Positions 55,940 through 64,000 of a stretch of 64,000 bases of DNA are shown here, piece by piece. Source of the stretch: Manduca sexta (taxonomy: Eukaryota; Arthropoda; Insecta; Lepidoptera; Sphingidae). The translations under genes were made by a program, and so were the position numbers. Under the pieces are notes generated by a model. That model was given only the letters and a program-made list of their open reading frames with translations. It had not been told where the DNA came from and did no database searches. Position 1 is the first letter of the stretch; every line of letters begins with the position of its first letter. The stretch covers positions 9,282,727-9,346,726 of the forward strand of contig NC_051123.1 in assembly GCF_014839805.1 (NCBI RefSeq), read 5' to 3'.

Positions 55940-58880
55940 TGAAACTTAATAAAAGTTTATAAAAGAGGGGAGACATATATTTATTTAGAACACCATTAAA
56001 GGACCGTCATATTCCACGCACAAATTCAAAAATTGCTTACTCAATACAAAACCGCTTCAAAAGCAAACTCAAAGAAGCCGAAGATCACGAACAGACGTCA
56101 TAAATATCCGAACACAGACTAATAAATTCAAAAAAACGACAATTTCACGCACGATTTCATCGGGCCACAATGAAATGAGAATTTAAAGCAAGCGAACTCT
56201 TGAATTTCATAAAAAGCGTACATGCTTTAAAAACAACGCGATTTTCTCCCCGCATTACCTATTCATAGAAGCTGCGTGAATAAAAAAATTCCGACATAAT
56301 ACTAGGCTTATTTCGTATGTAAAAAAGCCTTTCAGTGCAGGTTATCTATCCATTACTATCGCGGCTGGCGCAAAAAGTACGCCGTGAAATATAGGCCTGC
56401 CATCGCCACCTCTAACACGTATTTGCATAAAATATAACTCTTTAGATATATGAAAGCCTGGTATGACGGGTTGGTTTTTTTATCGCGTATTGGATTTTTT
56501 CACAGAGATTTTTGTATGAGCATATTTTTTACGCATATTAAATTTTTACCTAAATAATATTATTCTTCATGCCCTAGCAAGCAATCTCTTCGCTAACTTT
56601 TGATATAGCATTTCTAGATTATGAAAGTAACATGGAAATGAATAAAATAAATGTTGGCAGTATGAGTTGATATTCTTTTGCCTTCTTAGAAAAATAACGA
56701 TAAGAGCCCCAACCTTGTGATTTGACTACCTATCGTGCCATTTTACAATAGACAGTTTTAGACGTTTATGATTTCTGTTAAATAAATTAAAAATAGCTAT
56801 TTATATCAATATAGGCCAAAGGAGATCTTTATGGAAATAATCTGGAAGAAGTAGCACTTTAAAGCACTTCAAAGTGACATTGCAACACGTCAAGAAGGTT
56901 ATAATAAATAGATGGTTTGTAGGAAGCGGATATTGCGCTCTCTGGCGCAGGGTTCCGGCGCTGCAGCCGCCCGCACTATTGTGCGGAACGATTCCGAATT
57001 AGTGCCCTCTTTCCTTTGTTTACGGATGTACGCTACACTGTAAATCTTTGAGAGCTCTATTTTCAATCTATGAGATAGAAGTTTGTTGATTTTGTTTAAA
57101 GGAATCATGTTAGAACAGATTCAAGAAAGCTTTTCCTACGACAGAGGTAAACCACATTTTGTCACTGCCTTTGGTATGTTTACTATAAAAAAAATCTAAG
57201 ATTTGATGGTGGCATTTGAGGAGATGGTATGAAAGTAAATATATGGACCAGTGACGTTAAGCAATAAGGACAGGAAGAATTAAAAATGTAATTAAAGTAC
57301 GAAAGGGGGGATTGAAATTTCTAAAGGAAAGAAACACAATATTATACATTCTACGAAAACGCAACTGTACTGAATATATTAAAACGTTTATTAGGTCAGC
57401 AGAGAAGCGCAATGCTCGAATTTCGCAGATGAATGCGTTACAGATGTAGAAACTATCTAGGCATAAAACAGCTCACAACTCTCTGGGCAATTTGACTCGA
57501 CAAATCCATTCATTCAAGTGGTTCAAAGTGACATGCTGCACGATGTACTATCTAGTGTTAAATTCAGAGTAATAAAGTTGAAATGTTGAGGAATTATTGT
57601 CAGTAGTTGCAGTTTTAATCACGACCCGCTACTAACTAACCTGTATTATGAGTTGAACAGCAAAAAACATTTATAGTATGGATATAAAAGCTTTTTCTTT
57701 CTCAAACGGATTGTTAATCTTAATATAAATTTGTGTCGACATTAAAAATAAAAAGTGGTAAAAAGATACAAAAACTTAAAACAAAGAAACACCACATTTT
57801 CGCAATAAAAATTGGAATCCGAGAAGCCTTTTTCCGACAAACCAAGACAATAGTACCAGGCAATCATAAAACAAAGACGGCTCGTATCATGTGTCGGGAG
57901 TCAAATGAACCCATTGACGGTGCCAAGAGACGTCCTGGCAATATTTCTGCCAAATAAACGTGCGGATCTAGTACAGCCGTCAGGACTGCTTGGAACTATT
58001 CCAGTTGTTTAAGACTATGTTCATTACTGTATTTATTGAATGTATCTAGAGAATCATTTGATAGATCTTATAATCTACATTAAATATCCAATGCATTGAA
58101 TAAAAGTGTTTATTTGTCAGTGAGGGCAAATAACTTATGTTTACGACTTTTTGCATTGAGAAGAATGAAGAATTTCCATTTACATTATAATTCTCTTTGA
58201 CGAAGTTCTTACTCAAGTGTTCTGTGATTTCATTGTCACTTTTCAAAATAGAATTTATTACGAAATAAATTGTGGTAATTAGTAATACTAAAGACTAAAT
58301 TACCAAATTGGAGCCAAAAAATTGGATGGTCCTCATTATAACATTTGGTAGTTACAGAAATATCTATATCACAATATAATAAAAAGTGGAAATATTTATC
58401 AACGTTATTAGACATATTTACTAAGATTTCCCAGTTCGAATCAGTTTGCTTAAAGTCCGGAGAGAGATTTTTTTAGCTTGTCATATATACTTCGGATTAT
58501 TGAAAATGTACCAACAGTTTTTCCAACATTCCTAAATTTCATTAAACACAATTTATTATGTAATAAATCGTCCATCACTTTCGTAATTCAATTCACATAA
58601 AAACAACTTCAAAACACTACTTGTAAAGTTAGGACTTGAAGTTATATTATTTTAACTTTCTTTTTACATCAAAGTGGACTTTATATTAGTGTAGTGTAGT
58701 GTTGGTATCTAATTTTCTTTATAACATTTCTTTAGGAAACTTTTTATACTTGAAATAATCTTTATATTCTTAAAACAAGTGCTATAGACATGTTCAGACA
58801 GTTTGAGCACTGTCTGACTAAAAAAAATAATAGTAGGTTAGCTGCTTTATTACGATCGATAAGATATATATTTTTTTATT
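55940..58880. other. Non-coding stretch
   Basis: About 2.9 kb with no SINE copies. A GC-rich patch at 56930-56995 includes gcgcagggttccggcgctgc and the mini-hairpin ccgcac-tatt-gtgcgg; it could be a regulatory island. Hairpin tcagacagt-ttgagc-actgtctga is at 58794-58817. Frames at 56899-57108 (-) and 57733-57957 (+) have no recognised domain. Confidence 0.45.
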
Positions 58881-58882
58881 TG

Positions 58883-59156
58883 ACTGACGAGACGAGCTTG
58901 TCGTTCGCCTGATGGTAAGCGATACGACCGCCCATAAACAGTAGAAACAACATCCAACACCTTGAATTATAACGTATTGTTTGGAATTCTACGCTCGCCA
59001 TCTTGAGACATGAGATGTTAATTCTTATTATGTCAAGTAGTTACACTGCAATGTCCTTCAAACCGAAACACAACAGTGACTACACACTGCTGCTTGGCAT
59101 AGACATTGCAGTGGTACATTCCCAGGCGGACTGTCACATATGAGACACCTACCAAG
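58883..59156 (-). repeat. SINE-like family B antisense copy
   Basis: gacgagacgagcttgtcgtt, cgcctgatggtaagcgatac, acgaccgcccataaacagta and gactgtcacatatgagacac. It has small deletions in the tggctacaatg and cggcagaaa blocks. Confidence 0.8.
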
Positions 59157-59209
59157 AGTACCAAGTAAGATTGCTAAAGATCCAAAAAATACCGTCACTA
59201 TCCGTCAGT

Positions 59210-59375
59210 GGCAAAGGGTCCATATAACCCTATTACAACCGGCTTCACTTTATGTAGTATCTAGTTATCAGAACGATTTGCAGACCGACTTTATGGATAT
59301 TGGTACCTATATTTTGTATAGGGTTCCCTGTCAGATAATTTCTCCTTTCGCCACTGCTATTCGTACCATAAAAAT
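59210..59375 (+). repeat. Repeat family D copy
   Basis: caaagggtccatataaccct, ccggcttcactttatgtagt, atctagttatcagaacgatt, gcagaccgactttatggata and ctcctttcgccactgctatt. The 87-codon frame from 59140 crosses it and the preceding SINE and is not a gene. Confidence 0.65.
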
Positions 59376-59533
59376 ATGTTTAAAGACTGATAAACCAAGC
59401 TAGGTCTCGGCTGGTAATCGACAAGTCTACTTACAAATAGTTGCAACGATACCTGAATTTTGAATTACAAAGCACAATCTCATTTCACTGCGATTGTCAC
59501 TTTAAGATATTAAATGTACACACACTCACGCCT

Positions 59534-59640
59534 TTTATCCCCAAAGGGATAGGTAGAGGCGCAACTGGTGCACCTACTTTCCGTCGCGCGTATTCCGCCC
59601 CATGATGTGATATGGGCCTGTCTTTTTCCCAATACACAGA
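59534..59640 (-). repeat. SINE family A tail fragment
   Basis: ttttatccccaaagggatag, gtagaggcgcaactggtgca and ccgccccatgatgtgatatg are the reverse complement of the family A 3' part. The head is missing. Confidence 0.7.
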
Positions 59641-60118
59641 ACACTTTTTTTATTTCTGGCCCTCTAAAGCCGAACCCCGTGGCATTTTAGCCCGCATGCC
59701 ACCATATTAGTTGGCCCACTGCGCGCAATATTGCCTAGCGACAAAAATAAATGAACACCTTCAAGTATACCTAGCAGAGACAACCAATTAAACTCAACCC
59801 TACGAAAATAGCATCAAAATCTATTTTCGTCAGAAGACAATATAGTCGGGCCTTAAAAATAAGATTGGGTGAATAACGTGCCGACGCGAATAGCTCGAAA
59901 TAACACAAAAGAGTGTAATGATAGCCGAAGACAATACGCGGTACAGAATACGGTGGGATATTATCGGATTCTGTGCCGTCGCCGCCGCTATATTTTCGTT
60001 TGTAAAGGAATAACATTTTTTTCGCAGTTTCCGTAATATATTTTGGCCAATCACGTTCCGTGGGTTTCCAGAATTCTGAACGGTATATTACATCTACATA
60101 TTTTTATATATAAATCTA

Positions 60119-60548
60119 TCTATACTATTATGTAAAGCTGAAGAGTTTGTTTGTTTGAATGCGTTAATTTTAGGCACTACTAATTTGAATAAAAACACGC
60201 TATGATCACCATCAATGAAAAATGTTGCAAAAAACGTGGATGTTTTTTTTTTTGAGAGCTTGTGTTGCTACGTAATATTTAAAGTTACGCAACAATCATG
60301 TATGACGGAATTATCCTTCTTAAAAAGTTCTCAAAATACATTATAAAACAAAGTCCCCGCCGCATTTGCCTGCCTGTCTGAACGGGATAAACTCAAAAAC
60401 TACACAACATATTTCGATGGTATTTGATATGGAAATAATTTTAGACGCAAGGAAGGACAAAAGGCTATTAGTTTCTATCCCGCGTAAAATTAATTAATGG
60501 GATTTTTATCCCGGAAAACACACAGGGAAAACGACGAGCAAAAGCTAG
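60119..60548 (+). mobile_element. Non-autonomous Helitron, 430 bp
   Basis: It begins tctatactattatgtaaagc after an A and ends aaacgacgagcaaaag + ctag before a T. The first half (gaagagtttgtttgtttgaa) and second half (acaaagtccccgccgcattt) belong to two different Helitron-like subfamilies, so it may be a chimera or a nested insertion. tttttatcccggaaaacaca near the 3' end is typical. No coding. Confidence 0.65.
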
Positions 60549-61085
60549 TATAGATATATCTTCCTTTATCTATCAAAGGGCAAGCAAAGTCACTACTAGT
60601 ACACATACGTTGATATTGTAATTATAATGCTCTCTGACATAAGTTTTTTAATGTCATACTATCTATATTGTATAAATGTGTTAAGCCGTGATCAACACAA
60701 AATCATCCTTATTTTTTACGAAACAAAAACGTAATTAAGGATATAAATTCACAAGACAGTGACATTCAAACTTCTACCCTTAAATGTAGCGCATAAGTTC
60801 CAGAATACAATTAAGAACGCTCTATATAGTTTTAAAATGCAGATGCGAGACACCCGGAAAATTCGCACATTCACTATTCAAAGTACATAAATATTATGCA
60901 TGGAATACAAAGCCGCCATTCCCGTCCTCTTAGAGCACAAAAGGCGGCCCATTCATTGTGTGCTATGAAAATATTATCCTCGGGTATCCTTTACATGGAC
61001 GGCAGTTAGCGCTCGATGGAGAGGTCATGACTCCAAGAACCTGGCTTTGTTAAATGTTTGTATATGTTAGTTTAGGTCAACGGTC

Positions 61086-61129
61086 GTAAAATTGTGGCTG
61101 AATACTTACGTATTCAGCCACAATTTTAC
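61086..61129. repeat. Perfect 20-bp inverted repeat, 4-nt loop
   Basis: gtaaaattgtggctgaatac (61086-61105), loop ttac, and its exact reverse complement (61110-61129). Outside this the pairing continues imperfectly (gtcaa-c-gg on the left, ccg-tttgac on the right). Not part of any family seen elsewhere in the window. Confidence 0.85.
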
Positions 61130-61876
61130 CGGTTTGACGAGTTTCTTGGCTGTTTGGGTGGTTCCTTTGCGTTAAGTGTACATTTTTTTGTGACCGTGTG
61201 ATTATAGTTTTTCTGTGTTAAACATTGTATGCAAACAGAATTTTAATATTAAGAAAATTATTGTCTCAAATCGTCAATAACTAAAATAGATATAAAAAGA
61301 TTGTATTTTTTTTAAATCCATGGACAACGTCTTTTCGATATAATTTGACGGCTGAATGTCGCCACTTCCTTCGCACTATGGAAAGACGGCTTTAAAAATT
61401 CGATAAAAACATTAATGCAAAAGGCTGAGTAACAAACACGTTGAGAATGTTTTCACATAACACAATAGCTAGGGTTGATGCATTGTGAGTGCTTTCACCT
61501 TGAACAATATTTACTTTCATAATATCGTTACGCTTTCATAAAATATTTATCAATACGAATTTGGGACGCGTGTTAACGCAAATATTTGAGACATTTTGTT
61601 TACGCGTGTGTTTTTTATTGAATATTTATTTGTTATTATGGAGCGAAACAATAGTTCGCTCCAAAATATGGAACCATGTGGAATATTGAGTTGATGAAGA
61701 TGCTTAATATTTTTATCTATAGATAATTAAGAATCATTTTGAAGCTTTGTCTTTGGTTTCAAAGAACAAATAAATAAATATAACAAAATGTGGAAAAAAA
61801 TTTTTTTAATAACAAATTATGTTGCTTTAATAATTCCAAACCTTTGATACGTATTAATCGATATCTTGGTCTCTTG

Positions 61877-62015
61877 TGGCTCGCCGGCGAGCCAAGACAG
61901 CTACATGACATTTGCGTGTGTCACGGGATTATAACCTTATATACTACATATATACTACATAATAAGGTTATTTTTCCGTCACACGCGTAGCTGTCAATGT
62001 TTGCCGGCAAACATT
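61877..62015. repeat. Palindrome cluster
   Basis: Contains the perfect 18-bp palindrome tggctcgccggcgagcca (61877-61894) and the perfect 20-bp palindrome aatgtttgccggcaaacatt (61996-62015). Between them are imperfect inverted arms (gacagctac, gcgtgtg.cacgg, ataaccttat and their complements). Both palindromes centre on GCCGGC. It may be a compact MITE. Confidence 0.7.
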
Positions 62016-62608
62016 CAGCTACCTCACGGGTTAAATTCCGCGATGGTTGCACGTATCTTTATATAAGGCAGACGTTTAATATAATTTAATATATTTAATT
62101 TCAAATATTTCCAAGAAACCTAAATGTATTTTTAGATATATAAATCTCTTACATATTCCTCGAGTTATTTAACTCAGAATCGCTTCGGTTGTAACACCAA
62201 ATTACAGTAAGTACGCAGCAGTAAATACATATCAAGCTCAGAACAAGAACAAGCATAGAAGGAATCTAAATTACCCTCATATACTTGTCCTTTTTTTCAA
62301 ATAGGCCAAAACCGTTGAAAAGAACGAGACAAATATTATGTTGCTAAGGTCGGCTTGCGTACACTTTAAAATTATCAAATGGTTACCTTTGGTCCTCTTT
62401 ATGATGCCGAATTAAAAAGCAAATAAAATGTCAAATGTTCCAACTTGCCAACCTCAAAACAATGTCACAAACGCGCCCACACAATTTAGTTACGTTATAC
62501 TTCAGCGCGTGCTTTTCAAAAGTGGCTACATGTTTTGTAATATTTTTGTTGTTAATTTTAATAAATACACAGTGCTGTTTAAGTATAATATAGCCCTACG
62601 AACAAGCA

Positions 62609-63170
62609 ATGGCCTGCGTTATTATGGGTTGTAAATCTCATTCTTGTCGTAAAGAAAATGAAATTGAAATCATCAGCTTCCATCGGTGAGTAAACAAAAA
62701 ACCTAATATATTTGCTTAAACCCTGTACATAAGTGCAAAAAGTATTATTAATTAATCTTTATTATGCTGTAGTCATATTATAATCTGCTGTTGGCCATTC
62801 GATACAGTAATTTTTAAGTATTTTTCATTTTATCAATTTACGTAGTCGTGTTCAATAGTGTTGTTCTGCATATTCTGTCGATAACATAGATGTTAGTATA
62901 TTGTAGTTGACTATTTTGCATAAATTGCGTTTTACTTTCAATATACGGTGGTGAAGTGGTAAAAGCCACTTGGAAACCGTGCGCGAAGGCTGGGGGTTGA
63001 GGAAACTATCTGATTTTCATAGTGTGTTTCATTGCAGATTCCCCACAGATGATGCTATGAGGCAAAAATGGATCGTTGCCATAGCTCGTCCCAATTGGCA
63101 TTGGAAAAACAGAAAACAGCATCGTGTTTGCTCTAAGCATTTCGACGAAGTTTTATTAACTTTGAAATAA
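62609..63170 (+). CDS. THAP-domain protein, two exons
   Basis: Exon 1 is 62609-62685 (ATG in context aagcaATGG, donor CG|GTGAGT). Exon 2 is 63038-63170 (acceptor tttcattgcag, stop TAA). Joined length is 210 nt with no break, giving 69 residues. The N-terminus MACVIMGCKSHSC supplies the first two zinc ligands (C-x4-C). FHRFP spans the splice junction, the invariant Trp is in RQKWIVAI, and VCSKHF supplies the C-x2-H pair. This is a C2CH THAP finger, a sequence-specific DNA-binding module. The usual AVPTIF box is missing because a stop follows ...VLLTLK, so the protein is a bare finger, or a further exon is spliced in, or it is a transposase-derived relic. A split inside FH.FP is common in THAP genes. 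No AATAAA was seen close after the stop. Confidence 0.75.
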
Positions 63171-63292
63171 GTTATCAAACATATGTGACATGAATGATAC
63201 CTCTGTGTTTTAATTTTATTGTCCCATTTTAGTAGCTTCTGTCAAATCACACCTCTTGGGTATCTTTTAATCCCTAAGAAAGACAGAAAAGA

Positions 63293-63545
63293 ACAGAAGG
63301 TGTACTGGCTTTCTCCTAAACGAAATTTCGGCCGATTTCTTGTTTGTGATTTACAGCGGTTTCCATTCCTTCCGAAATTTCAAAGATTTTCTTAATTTAA
63401 TAATCTAAATGCTAAACCATTTTTGTGTGAATGACGTTTCGGAAGGCATGGAAACTGCTGTAAATAGCAAATGAAAATTGGATAAAATTTAGCTCGAAGA
63501 GAGCCGGTAGTTCTATAGTTTATTGTAATTTAACACCTTCTTAAC
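63293..63545. repeat. Imperfect inverted repeat downstream of THAP gene
   Basis: tttacagcggtttccattcc + ttccgaaa (about 63352-63379) pairs with tttcggaaggcatggaaact + gctgtaaa (about 63437-63464) with two mismatches. Weaker pairing continues outward (agaaggtgt with acaccttct). It may be an old MITE. Confidence 0.6.
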
Positions 63546-63715
63546 GAGTGATTTTATTTACCCAGACCTCATTTGGTACTTGAATACCAAATTAGGGTTT
63601 TGATATCTTTTTTTAACCTTTATCTAAAATAGCATTTTGCAACGGTTTGTAGTTGACTGACCGAAAAGTGTTTATTTTAGCAGGTCTGTGAATTTACCAT
63701 AGCCGATAGACAAAG

Positions 63716-63738
63716 CATCTATCGATATCGATAAGATG
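63716..63738. promoter_or_regulatory. Double DRE-like motif next to an ATG
   Basis: tatcgatatcgata at 63720-63733 contains two overlapping TATCGATA words, the DRE element bound by DREF/BEAF-type factors in insect housekeeping promoters. An ATG at 63736 with aag before it opens MSEEIATQLNFLLSKTEYTQ, then MS and a stop. It could be a promoter and short first exon of a gene running off the right edge, or a chance AT/GC palindrome. No splice partner is visible. Confidence 0.35.
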
Positions 63739-64000
63739 TCAGAAGAGATCGCAACACAATTAAATTTCTTGCTGTCAAAGACAGAGTACACTCAAATGTC
63801 ATAATGTTACTTCTATGCTTGTCATTGTTCTGAGATATCAAGTTATAAAAAGAGAATCGGTATTTCGGCGACAAAACGTCACAGTTCTATGAGCGACAGA
63901 GACAACGCTCTACAAATCTGAAGCTAACCTATTTGTCATCCTTATCATCAACTATAACAAGTCCATATTTGATCATTGCCTCGTAAGAAATTCCATAAGA

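Larger units (their letters stand above)
60560..62600. other. Non-coding stretch with hairpins
   Basis: Besides the hairpin at 61086-61129 and the palindrome cluster at 61877-62015, no exon or repeat copy was recognised. The block 60900-61040 is GC-richer and may be conserved. The region just left of 62609 should contain the THAP gene promoter, but no clear TATA or initiator could be chosen. Confidence 0.45.

Noticed and set aside
61086..61129. microRNA precursor
   Set aside because: A 4-nt loop and perfect 20-bp stem are too short and too perfect for a typical pre-miRNA. It is kept only as an unexplained hairpin.

Overview
This window looks like AT-rich, gene-poor nuclear DNA from a moth or butterfly (Lepidoptera). 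No bacterial operon or viral gene is visible. The assignment rests on interspersed repeats whose consensus patterns I recognise from lepidopteran genomes: tRNA-like SINEs with A and B boxes, two very abundant SINE-like families, short Helitrons ending in CTAG, and Penelope-like elements. It also rests on a gustatory-receptor-type exon and THAP-domain exons with normal GT/AG splice sites. Species cannot be fixed by eye. Repeat family letters A-J are labels for this report only.

Genes. Nearly all the window is intergenic or intronic. Three stretches look like host coding sequence. (1) 40322-40530 (+) is a 209-bp exon encoding the conserved C-terminal part of an insect gustatory receptor. (2) 62609-63170 (+) is a two-exon THAP-domain gene with an exact open frame across a 352-bp intron. 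(3) 32439-32650 (-) is a CpG-rich open exon-like segment that ends at a perfect GTAAGT donor, function unknown. A decayed THAP start lies at 13602. An overlapping pair of TATCGATA (DRE-type) motifs at 63720 abuts an ATG and may mark a promoter at the right edge.

Mobile DNA. Left third (1-21 kb): a 152-bp mini-Penelope inside a SINE tail, a Helitron of about 840 bp carrying a nested MITE, a 690-bp hAT derivative with 8-bp target duplications and a transposase C-terminal relic, and several SINEs with clear target-site duplications. Centre (29-40 kb): a 24-bp perfect hairpin, a 5'-truncated LINE 3' end, a 2.6-kb head-to-head Penelope inverted dimer (arms about 1.22 kb, 167-bp loop) in a tandemly duplicated target, and a TA-flanked element with TIRs of about 190 bp holding a broken gene of a cysteine-rich (CXC-like) protein family. 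Right third (41-64 kb): more SINEs and short Helitrons, a 138-bp x 6.9 tandem array, a 20-bp perfect inverted repeat with a 4-nt loop, a palindrome cluster, and the THAP gene.

The sequence suggests successive insertion layers: SINE tails, poly-A runs and tandem repeats serve as targets for later elements. Unique stretches between them show no coding signal that I can support; some are GC-richer and could be conserved non-coding DNA, which only comparison with related genomes could show.
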